A stretch of 64,000 nucleotides of DNA from Luzula sylvatica (GCA_946800325.1 OX326958.1:16272992-16336991), one strand, 5' to 3'. Shown: positions 38,307-52,442, numbered from the stretch's first letter. Program-made: numbers and translations. Notes: generated from the sequence alone by a model not told the origin.

Positions 38307-41158
38307 ATCTTGTTTTGAATCGAAAAACAAACTTTCTTAGTGTTTGTGAAATTTGGTGAAAAGTTATGTACTGAAAGATACGATACAAATGATCTAAAAA
38401 CACGTTATTTGAACTCCTCAAAGCGTTAAAATCTTGTTTTGAATCGAAAAACAAACTTTCTTAGTGTTTGTGAAATTTGGTGAAAAGTTATGTAGTAAAA
38501 GATACGATACAAATGATCTAGAAACACGTTATTTGAACTCCTCATAGCGTTAAAATCTTGTTTTGAATCGAAAAACAAACTTTCTTAGTGTTTGTGAAAT
38601 TTGGTGAAAAGTTATGTACTAAAAGATACGATACAAATGATCTAAAAACTTGTTATTTGAACACCTCAAAGCGTTAAAATCTTGTTTTGAATCGAAAAAC
38701 AAACTTTCTTAGTGTTTGTGAATTTTGGTGAAAAGTTATGTACTAAAAGATACGATACAAATGATCTAAAAACAAGTTATTTGAACTCCTCAAAGCGTTA
38801 AAATCTTGTTTTGAATCGAAAAACAAACTTTCTTAGTGTTTGTGAAATTTGGTGAAAAGTTATGTAGTAAAAGATACGATACAAATGATCTAGAAACACG
38901 TTATTTGAACTCCTCATAGCGTTAAAATCTTGTTTTGAATCGAAAAACAAACTTTCTTAGTGTTTGTGAAATTTGGTGAAAAGTTATGTACTAAAAGATA
39001 CGATACAAATGATCTAAAAACTTGTTATTTGAACACCTCAAAGCGTTAAAATCTTGTTTTGAATCGAAAAACAAACTTTCTTAGTGTTTGTGAAATTTGG
39101 TGAAAAGTTATGTACTAAAAGATACGATACAAATGATCTAAAAACAAGTTATTTGAACTCCTCAAAGCGTTAAAATCTTGTTTTGAATCGAAAAACAAAC
39201 TTTCTTAGTGTTTGTGAAATTTGGTGAAAAATTATGTACTGAAAGATACGATACAAATGATCTAAAAACACGTTATTTGAACTCCTCAAAGCGTTAAAAT
39301 CTTGTTTTGAATCGAAAAACAAACTTTCTTAGTGTTTGTGAAATTTGGTGAAAAGTTGTGTAGTAAAAGATACGATACAAATGATCTAGAAACACGTTAT
39401 TTGAACTCCTCAAAGCGTTAAAATCTTGTTTTGAATCAAAAAACAAACTTTCTTAGTGTTTGTGAAATTTGGTGAAAAGTTATGTACTGAAAGATACGAT
39501 ACAAATGATCTAGAAACATGTTATTTGAACTCCTCAAAGCGTTAAAATCTTGTTTTGAATCGAAAAACAAACTTTCTTAGTGTTTGTGAAATTTGGTGAA
39601 ACGTTATGTAGTAAAAGATACGATACAAATGATCTAGAAACACGTTATTTGAACTCCTCAAAGCGTTAAAATCTTGTTTTGAATCGAAAAACAAACTTTC
39701 TTAGTGTTTGTGAAATTTGGTGAAAAGTTATGTACTAAAAGATACGATACAAATGATCTAAAAACACGTTATTTGAACTCCTCAAAGCGTTAAAATCTGG
39801 TTTTGAATCGAAAAACAAACTTTCTTAGTGTTTGTGAAATTTGGTGAAAAGTTATGTACTAAAAGATACGATACAAATGATCTAAAAACACGTTATTTGA
39901 ACTCCTCAAAGCGTTAAAATCTTGTTTTGAATCGAAAAACAAACTTTCTTAGTGTTTGTGAAATTTGGTGAAAAGTTATGTAGTAAAAGATACGATACAA
40001 ATGATCTAGAAACACGTTATTTGAACTCCTCATAGCGTTAAAATCTTGTTTTGAATCGAAAAACAAACTTTCTTAGTGTTTGTGAAATTTGGTGAAAAGT
40101 TATGTACTAAAAGATACGATACAAATGATCTAAAAACTTGTTATTTGAACACCTCAAAGCGTTAAAATCTTGTTTTGAATCGAAAAACAAACTTTCTTAG
40201 TGTTTGTGAAATTTGGTGAAAAGTTATGTACTAAAAGATACGATACAAATGATCTAAAAACAAGTTATTTGAACTCCTCAAAGCGTTAAAATCTTGTTTT
40301 GAATCGAAAAACAAACTTTCTTAGTGTTTGTGAAATTTGGTGAAAAGTTATGTACTGAAAGATACGATACAAATGATCTAAAAACACGTTATTTGAACTC
40401 CTCAAAGCGTTAAAATCTTGTTTTGAATCGAAAAACAAACTTTCTTAGTGTTTGTGAAATTTGGTGAAACGTTATGTAGTAAAAGATACGATACAAATGA
40501 TCTAGAAACACGTTATTTGAACTCCTCAAAGCGTTAAAATCTGGTTTTGAATCGAAAAACAAACTTTCTTAGTGTTTGTGAAATTTGGTGAAAAGTTATG
40601 TACTAAAAGATACGATACAAATGATCTAAAAACACGTTATTTGAACTCCTCAAAGCGTTAAAATCTGGTTTTGAATCGAAAAACAAACTTTCATAGTGTT
40701 TGTGAAATTTGGCGAAAAGTTATGTAGTAAAAGATACGATACTAATGATCTAGGAACACGTTATTTGAACTCCTCAAAGCGTTAAAATCTTGTTTTGAAT
40801 CGAAAAACAAACTTTCTTAGTGTTTGTGAAATTTGGTGAAACGTTATGTAGTAAAAGATACGATACAAATGATCTAGAAACACGTTATTTGAACTCCTCA
40901 AAGCGTTAAAATCTGGTTTTGAATCGAAAAACAAACTTTCTTAGTGTTTGTGAAATTTGGTGAAAAGTTATGTACTAAAAGATACGATACAAATGATCTA
41001 AAAACACGTTATTTGAACTCCTCAAAGCGTTAAAATCTGGTTTTGAATCGAAAAACAAACTTTCTTAGTGTTTGTGAAATTTGGCGAAAAGTTATGTAGT
41101 AAAAGGTACGATACTAATGATCTAGGAACACGTTATTTGAACTCCTCAAAGCGTTAAA
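38307..41158. repeat. 23-monomer HOR, second copy (M310-M332)
   Basis: Same order and rare variants as 32479-35330. Private changes include GAATCAAAAAAC and G91 in M319 and AAAAGGTACG in M332. Both copies are followed by A B' C D J K with ACAAG in the K unit, so the similarity runs six monomers further before the orders diverge (E F against A I). Confidence 0.85.
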
Positions 41159-41530
41159 ATCTTGTTTTGAATCGAAAAACAAACTTTCTTAGTGTTTGTG
41201 AAATTTGGTGAAAAGTTATGTACTGAAAGATACGATACAAATGATCTAAAAACACGTTATTTGAACTCCTCAAAGCGTTAAAATCTTGTTTTGAATCGAA
41301 AAACAAACTTTCTTAGTGTTTGTGAAATTTGGTGAAAAGTTATGTAGTAAAAGATACGATACAAATGATCTAGAAACACGTTATTTGAACTCCTCATAGC
41401 GTTAAAATCTTGTTTTGAATCGAAAAACAAACTTTCTTAGTGTTTGTGAAATTTGGTGAAAAGTTATGTACTAAAAGATACGATACAAATGATCTAAAAA
41501 CTTGTTATTTGAACACCTCAAAGCGTTAAA

Positions 41531-43018
41531 ATCTTGTTTTGAATCGAAAAACAAACTTTCTTAGTGTTTGTGAAATTTGGTGAAAAGTTATGTACTAAAA
41601 GATACGATACAAATGATCTAAAAACAAGTTATTTGAACTCCTCAAAGCGTTAAAATCTTGTTTTGAATCGAAAAACAAACTTTCTTAGTGTTTGTGAAAT
41701 TTGGTGAAAAATTATGTACTGAAAGATACGATACAAATGATCTAAAAACACGTTATTTGAACTCCTCAAAGCGTTAAAATCTTGTTTTGAATCGAAAAAC
41801 AAACTTTCTTAGTGTTTGTGAAATTTGGTGAAAAGTTGTGTAGTAAAAGATACGATACAAATGATCTAGAAACAAGTTATTTGAACTCCTCAAAGCGTTA
41901 AAATCTTGTTTTGAATCGAAAAACAAACTTTCTTAGTGTTTGTGAAATTTGGTGAAAAGTTATGTACTGAAAGATACGATACAAATGATCTAAAAACATG
42001 TTATTTGAACTCCTCAAAGCGTTAAAATCTTGTTTTGAATCGAAAAACAAACTTTCTTAGTGTTTGTGAAATTTGGTGAAACGTTATGTAGTAAAAGATA
42101 CGATACAAATGATCTAGAAACACGTTATTTGAACTCCTCAAAGCGTTAAAATCTTGTTTTGAATCGAAAAACAAACTTTCTTAGTGTTTGTGAAATTTGG
42201 TGAAAAGTTATGTACTAAAATATACGATACAAATGATCTAAAAACACGTTATTTGAACTCCTCAAAGCGTTAAAATCTGGTTTTGAATCGAAAAACAAAC
42301 TTTCTTAGTGTTTGTGAAATTTGGTGAAAAGTTATGTACTAAAAGATACGATACAAATGATCTAAAAACACGTTATTTGAACTCCTCAAAGCGTTAAAAT
42401 CTTGTTTTGAATCGAAAAACAAACTTTCTTAGTGTTTGTGAAATTTGGTGAAAAGTTATGTAGTAAAAGATACGATACAAATGATCTAGAAACACGTTAT
42501 TTGAACTCCTCATAGCGTTAAAATCTTGTTTTGAATCGAAAAACAAACTTTCTTAGTGTTTGTGAAATTTGGTGAAAAGTTATGTACTAAAAGATACGAT
42601 ACAAATGATCTAAAAACTTGTTATTTGAACACCTCAAAGCGTTAAAATCTTGTTTTGAATCGAAAAACAAACTTTCTTAGTGTTTGTGAAATTTGGTGAA
42701 AAGTTATGTACTAAAAGATACGATACAAATGATCTAAAAACAAGTTATTTGAACTCCTCAAAGCGTTAAAATCTTGTTTTGAATCGAAAAACAAACTTTC
42801 TTAGTGTTTGTGAAATTTGGTGAAAAGTTATGTAGTAAAAGATACGATACAAATGATCTAGAAACACGTTATTTGAACTCCTCATAGCGTTAAAATCTTG
42901 TTTTGAATCGAAAAACAAACTTTTTTAGTGTTTGTGAAATTTGGTGAAAAGTTATGTACTAAAAGATACGATACAAATGATCTAAAACCACGTTATTTGA
43001 ACTCCTCAGAGCGTTAAA
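41531..43018. repeat. 12-monomer segment shared with the window end, left copy (M336-M347)
   Basis: Order D J K A I E Eg B' C D B' G. It carries four linked rare variants: ACAAG in K, ACATG in A, AAAATATACG in E and CTTTTTTAG with CAGAG in G. The same set appears in the same slots at 62487-63974, 20956 bp (169 monomers) downstream. Confidence 0.85.
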
Positions 43019-44010
43019 ATCTTGTTTTGAATCGAAAAACAAACTTTCTTAGTGTTTGTGAAATTTGGTGAAAAGTTATGTACTAAAAGATACTATACAA
43101 ATGATCTAAAAACATGTTATTTGAACTCCTCAAAGCGTTAAAATCTTGTTTTGAATCGAAAAACAAACTTTCTTAGTGTTTGTGAAATTTGGTGAAAAGT
43201 TATGTACTAAAAGATACGATACAAATGATCTAAAAACACGTTATTTGAACTCCTCAAAGCGTTAAAATCTGGTTTTGAATCGAAAAACAAACTTTCTTAG
43301 TGTTTGTGAAATTTGGCGAAAAGTAATGTAGTAAAAGATACGATACTAATGATCTAGGAACACGTTATTTGAACTCCTCAAAGCGTTAAAATCTTGTTTT
43401 GAATCGAAAAACAAACTTTCTTAGTGTTTGTGAAATTTGGTGAAAAGTTATGTACTAAAAGATACGATACAAATGATCTAAAAACACGTTATTTGAACTC
43501 CTCAAAGCGTTAAAATCTGGTTTTGAATCGAAAAACAAACTTTCTTAGTGTTTGTGAAATTTGGTGAAAAGTTATGTACTAAAAGATACGATACAAATGA
43601 TCTAAAAACACGTTATTTGAACTCCTCAAAGCGTTAAAATCTGGTTTTGAATCGAAAAACAAACTTTCTTAGTGTTTGTGAAATTTGGCGAAAAGTTATG
43701 TAGTAAAAGATACGATACTAATGATCTAGGAACACGTTATTTGAACTCCTCAAAGCGTTAAAATCTTGTTTTGAATCGAAAAACAAACTTTCTTAGTGTT
43801 TGTGAAATTTGGTGAAAAGTTATGTACTGAAAGATACGATACAAATGATCTAAAAACACGTTATTTGAACTCCTCAAAGCGTTAAAATCTTGTTTTGAAT
43901 CGAAAAACAAACTTTCTTAGTGTTTGTGAAATTTGGTGAAAAGTTATGTAGTAAAAGATACGATACAAATGATCTAGAAACACGTTATTTGAACTCCTCA
44001 AAGCGTTAAA

Positions 44011-46862
44011 ATCTTGTTTTGAATCGAAAAACAAACTTTCTTAGTGTTTGTGAAATTTGGTGAAAAGTTATGTACTAAAAGATACGATACAAATGATCTA
44101 AAAACACGTTATTTGAACTCCTCAAAGCGTTAAAATCTGGTTTTGAATCGAAAAACAAACTTTCTTAGTGTTTGTGAAATTTGGTGAAAAGTTATGTACT
44201 AAAAGATACGATACAAATGATCTAAAAACACGTTATTTGAACTCCTCAAAGCGTTAAAATCTGGTTTTGAATCGAAAAACAAACTTTCTTAGTGTTTGTG
44301 AAATTTGGCGAAAAGTTATGTAGTAAAAGATACGATACTAATGATCTAGGAACACGTTATTTGAACTCCTCAAAGCGTTAAAATCTTGTTTTGAATCGAA
44401 AAACAAACTTTCTTAGTGTTTGTGAAATTTGGTGAAAAGTTATGTACTGAAAGATACGATACAAATGATCTAAAAACACGTTATTTGAACTCCTCAAAGC
44501 GTTAAAATCTTGTTTTGAATCGAAAAACAAACTTTCTTAGTGTTTGTGAAATTTGGTGAAACGTTATGTAGTAAAAGATACGATACAAATGATCTAGAAA
44601 CACGTTATTTGAACTCCTCAAAGCGTTAAAATCTGGTTTTGAATCGAAAAACAAACTTTCTTAGTGTTTGTGAAATTTGGTGAAAAGTTATGTACTAAAA
44701 GATACGATACAAATGATCTAAAAACACGTTATTTGAACTCCTCAAAGCGTTAAAATCTGGTTTTGAATCGAAAAACAAACTTTCTTAGTGTTTGTGAAAT
44801 TTGGCGAAAAGTTATGTAGTAAAAGATACGATACTAATGATCTAGGAACACGTTATTTGAACTCCTCAAAGCGTTAAAATCTTGTTTTGAATCGAAAAAC
44901 AAACTTTCTTAGTGTATGTGAAATTTGGTGAAAAGTTATGTACTGAAAGATACGATACAAATGATCTAAAAACACGTTATTTGAACTCCTCAAAGCGTTA
45001 AAATCTTGTTTTGAATCGAAAAACAAACTTTCTTAGTGTTTGTGAAATTTGGTGAAAAGTTATGTACTAAAAGATACGATACAAATGATCTAAAAACTTG
45101 TTATTTGAACACCTCAAAGCGTTAAAATCTTGTTTTGAATCGAAAAATAAACTTTCTTAGTGTTTGTGAAATTTGGTGAAAAGTTATGTACTAAAAGATA
45201 CGATACAAATGATCTAAAAACAAGTTATTTGAACTCCTCAAAGCGTTAAAATCTTGTTTTGAATCGAAAAACAAACTTTCTTAGTGTTTGTGAAATTTGG
45301 TGAAAAGTTATGTAGTAAAAGATACGATACAAATGATCTAGAAACACGTTATTTGAACTCCTCATAGCGTTAAAATCTTGTTTTGAATCGAAAAACAAAC
45401 TTTCTTAGTGTTTGTGAAATTTGGTGAAAAGTTATGTACTAAAAGATACGATACAAATGATCTAAAAACTTGTTATTTGAACACCTCAGAGCGTTAAAAT
45501 CTTGTTTTGAATCGAAAAACAAACTTTCTTAGTGTTTGTGAAATTTGGTGAAAAGTTATGTACTAAAAGATACGATACAAATGATCTAAAAACAAGTTAT
45601 TTGAACTCCTCAAAGCGTTAAAATCTTGTTTTGAATCGAAAAACAAACTTTCTTAGTGTTTGTGAAATTTGGTGAAAAGTTATGTACTGAAAGATACGAT
45701 ACAAATGATCTAAAAACACGTTATTTGAACTCCTCAAAGCGTTAAAATCTTGTTTTGAATCGAAAAACAAACTTTCTTAGTGTTTGTGAAATTTGGTGAA
45801 AAATTGTGTAGTAAAAGATACGATACAAATGATCTAGAAACACGTTATTTGAACTCCTCAAAGCGTTAAAATCTTGTTTTGAATCGAAAAACAAACTTTC
45901 TTAGTGTTTGTGAAATTTGGTGAAAAGTTATGTACTGAAAGATACGATACAAATGATCTAAAAACACGTTATTTGAACTCCTCAAAGCGTTAAAATCTTG
46001 TTATGAATCGAAAAACAAACTTTCTTAGTGTTTGTGAAATTTGGTGAAACGTTATGTAGTAAAAGATACGATACAAATGATCTAGAAACACGTTATTTGA
46101 ACTCCTCAAAGCGTTAAAATCTTGTTTTGAATCGAAAAACAAACTTTCTTAGTGTTTGTGAAATTTGGTGAAAATTTATGTACTAAAAGATACGATACAA
46201 ATGATCTAAAAACACGTTATTTGAACTCCTCAAAGCGTTAAAATCTGGTTTTGAATCGAAAAACAAACTTTCTTAGTGTTTGTGAAATTTGGTGAAAAGT
46301 TATGTACTAAAAGATACGATACAAATGATCTAAAAACACGTTATTTGAACTCCTCAAAGCGTTAAAATCTTGTTTTGAATCGAAAAACAAACTTTCTTAG
46401 TGTTTGTGAAATTTGGTGAAAAGTTATGTAGTAAAAGATACGATACAAATGATCTAGAAACACGTTATTTGAACTCCTCATAGCGTTAAAATCTTGTTTT
46501 GAATCGAAAAACAAACTTTCTTAGTGTTTGTGAAATTTGGTGAAAAGTTATGTACTAAAAGATACGATACAAATGATCTAAAAACTTGTTATTTGAACAC
46601 CTCAAAGCGTTAAAATCTTGTTTTGAATCGAAAAACAAACTTTCTTAGTGTTTGTGAAATTTGGTGAAAAGTTATGTACTAAAAGATACGATACAAATGA
46701 TCTAAAAACAAGTTATTTGAACTCCTCAAAGCGTTAAAATCTTGTTTTGAATCGAAAAACAAACTTTCTTAGTGTTTGTGAAATTTGGTGAAAAGTTATG
46801 TAGTAAAAGATACGATACAAATGATCTAGAAACACGTTATTTGAACTCCTCATAGCGTTAAA
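44011..46862. repeat. 23-monomer segment duplicated 18.2 kb away, right copy (M356-M378)
   Basis: Same order and rare variants as 25783-28634. Private changes include GTTATG in M372 and GAAAATTTA in M373. Similarity continues past the end (H, Eg, F with TAGCAAC, A, B, E with GGTTAAAAG, Eg), but with single-monomer gaps: the left copy lacks the G unit before H, and the right copy lacks the E unit after H. Confidence 0.85.
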
Positions 46863-47854
46863 ATCTTGTTTTGAATCGAAAAACAAACTTTCTTAGTGTT
46901 TGTGAAATTTGGTGAAAAGTTATGTACTAAAAGATACGATACAAATGATCTAAAACCACGTTATTTGAACTCCTCAAAGCGTTAAAATCTTGTTTTGAAT
47001 CGAAAAACAAACTTTCTTAGTGTTTGTGAAATTTGGTGAAAAGTTATGTACTAAAAGATACTATACAAATGATCTAAAAACATGTTATTTGAACTCCTCA
47101 AAGCGTTAAAATCTGGTTTTGAATCGAAAAACAAACTTTCTTAGTGTTTGTGAAATTTGGTGAAAAGTTATGTACTAAAAGATACGATACAAATGATCTA
47201 AAAACACGTTATTTGAACTCCTCAAAGCGTTAAAATCTGGTTTTGAATCGAAAAACAAACTTTCTTAGTGTTTGTGAAATTTGGCGAAAAGTTATGTAGT
47301 AAAAGATACGGTACTAATGATCTAGCAACACGTTATTTGAACTCCTCAAAGCGTTAAAATCTTGTTTTGAATCGAAAAACAAACTTTCTTAGTGTTTGTG
47401 AAATTTGGTGAAAAGTTATGTACTGAAAGATACGATACAAATGATCTAAAAACACGTTATTTGAACTCCTCAAAGCGTTAAAATCTTGTTTTGAATCGAA
47501 AAACAAACTTTCTTAGTGTTTGTGAAATTTGGTGAAAAGTTATGTAGTAAAAGATACGATACAAATGATCTAGAAACACGTTATTTGAACTCCTCAAAGC
47601 GTTAAAATCTTGTTTTGAATCGAAAAACAAACTTTCTTAGTGTTTGTGAAATTTGGTTAAAAGTTATGTACTAAAAGATACGATACAAATGATCTAAAAA
47701 CACGTTATTTGAACTCCTCAAAGCGTTAAAATCTGGTTTTGAATCGAAAAACAAACTTTCTTAGTGTTTGTGAAATTTGGTGAAAAGTTATGTACTAAAA
47801 GATACGATACAAATGATCTAAAAACACGTTATTTGAACTCCTCAAAGCGTTAAA
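45871..47854. repeat. Partial divergent precursor of the 6572-bp unit (M371-M386)
   Basis: Order A I E(GAAAATTTA) Eg B' C D B' G H Eg F(TAGCAAC) A B E(GGTTAAAAG) Eg. This is the first part of the 53-monomer unit that begins at 47855, minus one E after H. It shares that unit's three rare markers. It overlaps the end of the 18.2-kb duplicate and links blocks 3 and 4. Confidence 0.78.
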
Positions 47855-50800
47855 ATCTGGTTTTGAATCGAAAAACAAACTTTCTTAGTGTTTGTGAAAT
47901 TTGGTGAAAAGTTATGTACTGAAAGATACGATACAAATGATCTAAAAACACGTTATTTGAACTCCTCAAAGCGTTAAAATCTTGTTTTGAATCGAAAAAC
48001 AAACTTTCTTAGTGTTTGTGAAATTTGGTGAAACGTTATGTAGTAAAAGATACGATACAAATGATCTAGAAACACGTTATTTGAACTCCTCAAAGCGTTA
48101 AAATCTTGTTTTGAATCGAAAAACAAACTTTCTTAGTGTTTGTGAAATTTGGTGAAAATTTATGTACTAAAAGATACGATACAAATGATCTAAAAACACG
48201 TTATTTGAACTCCTCAAAGCGTTAAAATCTGGTTTTGAATCGAAAAACAAACTTTCTTAGTGTTTGTGAAATTTGGTGAAAAGTTATGTACTAAAAGATA
48301 CGATACAAATGATCTAAAAACACGTTATTTGAACTCCTCAAAGCGTTAAAATCTTGTTTTGAATCGAAAAACAAACTTTCTTAGTGTTTGTGAAATTTGG
48401 TGAAAAGTTATGTAGTAAAAGATACGATACAAATGATCTAGAAACACGTTATTTGAACTCCTCATAGCGTTAAAATCTTGTTTTGAATCGAAAAACAAAC
48501 TTTCTTAGTGTTTGTGAAATTTGGTGAAAAGTTATGTACTAAAAGATACGATACAAATGATCTAAAAACTTGTTATTTGAACACCTCAAAGCGTTAAAAT
48601 CTTGTTTTGAATCGAAAAACAAACTTTCTTAGTGTTTGTGAAATTTGGTGAAAAGTTATGTACTAAAAGATACGATACAAATGATCTAAAAACAAGTTAT
48701 TTGAACTCCTCAAAGCGTTAAAATCTTGTTTTGAATCGAAAAACAAACTTTCTTAGTGTTTGTGAAATTTGGTGAAAAGTTATGTAGTAAAAGATACGAT
48801 ACAAATGATCTAGAAACACGTTATTTGAACTCCTCATAGCGTTAAAATCTTGTTTTGAATCGAAAAACAAACTTTCTTAGTGTTTGTGAAATTTGGTGAA
48901 AAGTTATGTACTAAAAGATACGATACAAATGATCTAAAACCACGTTATTTGAACTCCTCAAAGCGTTAAAATCTTGTTTTGAATCGAAAAACAAACTTTC
49001 TTAGTGTTTGTGAAATTTGGTGAAAAGTTATGTACTAAAAGATACTATACAAATGATCTAAAAACATGTTATTTGAACTCCTCAAAGCGTTAAAATCTTG
49101 TTTTGAATCGAAAAACAAACTTTCTTAGTGTTTGTGAAATTTGGTGAAAAGTTATGTACTAAAAGATACGATACAAATGATCTAAAAACACGTTATTTGA
49201 ACTCCTCAAAGCGTTAAAATCTGGTTTTGAATCGAAAAACAAACTTTCTTAGTGTTTGTGAAATTTGGTGAAAAGTTATGTACTAAAAGATACGATACAA
49301 ATGATCTAAAAACACGTTATTTGAACTCCTCAAAGCGTTAAAATCTGGTTTTGAATCGAAAAACAAACTTTCTTAGTGTTTGTGAAATTTGGCGAAAAGT
49401 TATGTAGTAAAAGATACGATACTAATGATCTAGCAACACGTTATTTGAACTCCTCAAAGCGTTAAAATCTTGTTTTGAATCGAAAAACAAACTTTCTTAG
49501 TGTTTGTGAAATTTGGTGAAAAGTTATGTACTGAAAGATACGATACAAATGATCTAAAAACACGTTATTTGAACTCCTCAAAGCGTTAAAATCTTGTTTT
49601 GAATCGAAAAACAAACTTTCTTAGTGTTTGTGAAATTTGGTGAAAAGTTATGTAGTAAAAGATACGATACAAATGATCTAGAAACACGTTATTTGAACTC
49701 CTCAAAGCGTTAAAATCTTGTTTTGAATCGAAAAACAAACTTTCTTAGTGTTTGTGAAATTTGGTTAAAAGTTATGTACTAAAAGATACGATACAAATGA
49801 TCTAAAAACACGTTATTTGAACTCCTCAAAGCGTTAAAATCTGGTTTTGAATCGAAAAACAAACTTTCTTAGTGTTTGTGAAATTTGGTGAAAAGTTATG
49901 TACTAAAAGATACGATACAAATGATCTAAAAACACGTTATTTGAACTCCTCAAAGCGTTAAAATCTGGTTTTGAATCGAAAAACAAACTTTCTTAGTGTT
50001 TGTGAAATTTGGCGAAAAGTTATGTAGTAAAAGATACGATACTAATGATCTAGGAACACGTTATTTGAACTCCTCAAAGCGTTAAAATCTTGTTTTGAAT
50101 CGAAAAACAAACTTTCTTAGTGTTTGTGAAATTTGGTGAAAAGTTATGTACTGAAAGATACGATACAAATGATCTAAAAACACGTTATTTGAACTCCTCA
50201 AAGCGTTAAAATCTGGTTTTGAATCGAAAAACAAACTTTCTTAGTGTTTGTGAAATTTGGCGAAAAGTTATGTAGTAAAAGATACGATACTAATGATCTA
50301 GGAACACGTTATTTGAACTCCTCAAAGCGTTAAAATCTTGTTTTGAATCGAAAAACAAACTTTCTTAGTGTTTGTGAAATTTGGTGAAAAGTTATGTACT
50401 GAAAGATACGATACAAATGATCTAAAAACACGTTATTTGAACTCCTCAAAGCGTTAAAATCTTGTTTTGAATCGAAAAACAAACTTTCTTAGTGTTTGTG
50501 AAATTTGGTGAAACGTTATGTAGTAAAAGATACGATACAAATGATCTAGAAACACGTTATTTGAACTCCTCAAAGCGTTAAAATCTTGTTTTGAATCGAA
50601 AAACAAACTTTCTTAGTGTTTGTGAAATTTGGTGAAAAGTTATGTACTAAAAGATACGATACAAATGATCTAAAAACACGTTATTTGAACTCCTCAAAGC
50701 GTTAAAATCTGGTTTTGAATCGAAAAACAAACTTTCTTAGTGTTTGTGAAATTTGGTGAAAAGTTATGTACTAAAAGATACGATACAAATGATCTAAAAA

Positions 50801-51450
50801 CACGTTATTTGAACTCCTCAAAGCGTTAAAATCTTGTTTTGAATCGAAAAACAAACTTTCTTAGTGTTTGTGAAATTTGGTGAAAAGTTATGTAGTAAAA
50901 GATACGATACAAATGATCTAGAAACACGTTATTTGAACTCCTCATAGCGTTAAAATCTTGTTTTGAATCGAAAAACAAACTTTCTTAGTGTTTGTGAAAT
51001 TTGGTGAAAAGTTATGTACTAAAAGATACGATACAAATGATCTAAAAACTTGTTATTTGAACACCTCAAAGCGTTAAAATCTTGTTTTGAATCGAAAAAC
51101 AAACTTTCTTAGTGTTTGTGAAATTTGGTGAAAAGTTATGTACTAAAAGATAAGATACAAGTGATCTAAAAACAAGTTATTTGAACTCCTCAAAGCGTTA
51201 AAATCTTGTTTTGAATCGAAAAACAAACTTTCTTAGTGTTTGTGAAATTTGGTGAAAAGTTATGTAGTAAAAGATACGATACAAATGATCTAGAAACACG
51301 TTATTTGAACTCCTCATAGCGTTAAAATCTTGTTTTGAATCGAAAAACAAACTTTCTTAGTGTTTGTGAAATTTGGTGAAAAGTTATGTACTAAAAGATA
51401 CGATACAAATGATCTAAAACCACGTTATTTGAACTCCTCAAAGCGTTAAA

Positions 51451-52442
51451 ATCTTGTTTTGAATCGAAAAACAAACTTTCTTAGTGTTTGTGAAATTTGG
51501 TGAAAAGTTATGTACTAAAAGATACGATACAAATGATCTAAAAACAAGTTATTTGAACTCCTCAAAGCGTTAAAATCTTGTTTTGAATCGAAAAACAAAC
51601 TTTCTTAGTGTTTGTGAAATTTGGTGAAAAGTTATGTACTGAAAGATACGATACAAATGATCTAAAAACACGTTATTTGAACTCCTCAAAGCGTTAAAAT
51701 CTTGTTTTGAATCGAAAAACAAACTTTCTTAGTGTTTGTGAAATTTGGTGAAAAGTTATGTACTGAAAGATACGATACAAATGATCTAAAAACACGTTAT
51801 TTGAACTCCTCAAAGCGTTAAAATCTTGTTTTGAATCGAAAAACAAACTTTCTTAGTGTTTGTGAAATTTGGTGAAAAGTTATGTACTGAAAGATACGAT
51901 ACAAATGATCTAAAAACACGTTATTTGAACTCCTCAAAGCGTTAAAATCTTGTTTTGAATCGAAAAACAAACTTTCTTAGTGTTTGTGAAATTTGGTGAA
52001 AAGTTGTGTAGTAAAAGATACGATACAAATGATCTAGAAACACGTTATTTGAACTCCTCAAAGCGTTAAAATCTTGTTTTGAATCGAAAAACAAACTTTC
52101 TTAGTGTTTGTGAAATTTGGTGAAAAGTTATGTACTAAAAGATACGATACAAATGATCTAAAAACAAGTTATTTGAACTCCTCAAAGCGTTAAAATCTTG
52201 TTTTGAATCGAAAAACAAACTTTCTTAGTGTTTGTGAAATTTGGTGAAAAGTTATGTACTGAAAGATACGATACAAATGATCTAAAAACACGTTATTTGA
52301 ACTCCTCAAAGCGTTAAAATCTTGTTTTGAATCGAAAAACAAACTTTCTTAGTGTTTGTGAAATTTGGTGAAAAGTTGTGTAGTAAAAGATACGATACAA
52401 ATGATCTAGAAACACGTTATTTGAACTCCTCAAAGCGTTAAA
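51451..52442. repeat. Local D/A/K amplification inside the 6572-bp unit (M416-M423)
   Basis: Order D A A A K D A K. Three identical A monomers in a row (51575-51946) and a repeated D-A-K trimer depart from the usual D-J-K or D-A-K-A order. The same eight-monomer string is present at 58023-59014 in the second copy, so it arose before the 6572-bp duplication. Confidence 0.82.

Larger units (their letters stand above)
22312..47854. repeat. Array block 3: irregular mosaic with long-range duplicated segments (M181-M386)
   Basis: No single period covers this block. It is built from recurring cassettes: B' C D J K A I E Eg; B' C D B' G H E Eg; A B E Eg F A I Eg F; and I Eg F. It holds a 12-monomer doublet (23179-26154), a 23-monomer pair 5828 bp apart, a 23-monomer pair 18228 bp apart, and short local amplifications (36075-36818, 31735-32478). 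Markers limited to parts of it include TAGCAAC in F, GGTTAAAAG in E, TTCATAG in Eg or F, and ACAAG in K. The L and CGTCATT markers of block 2 are absent. Confidence 0.8.
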
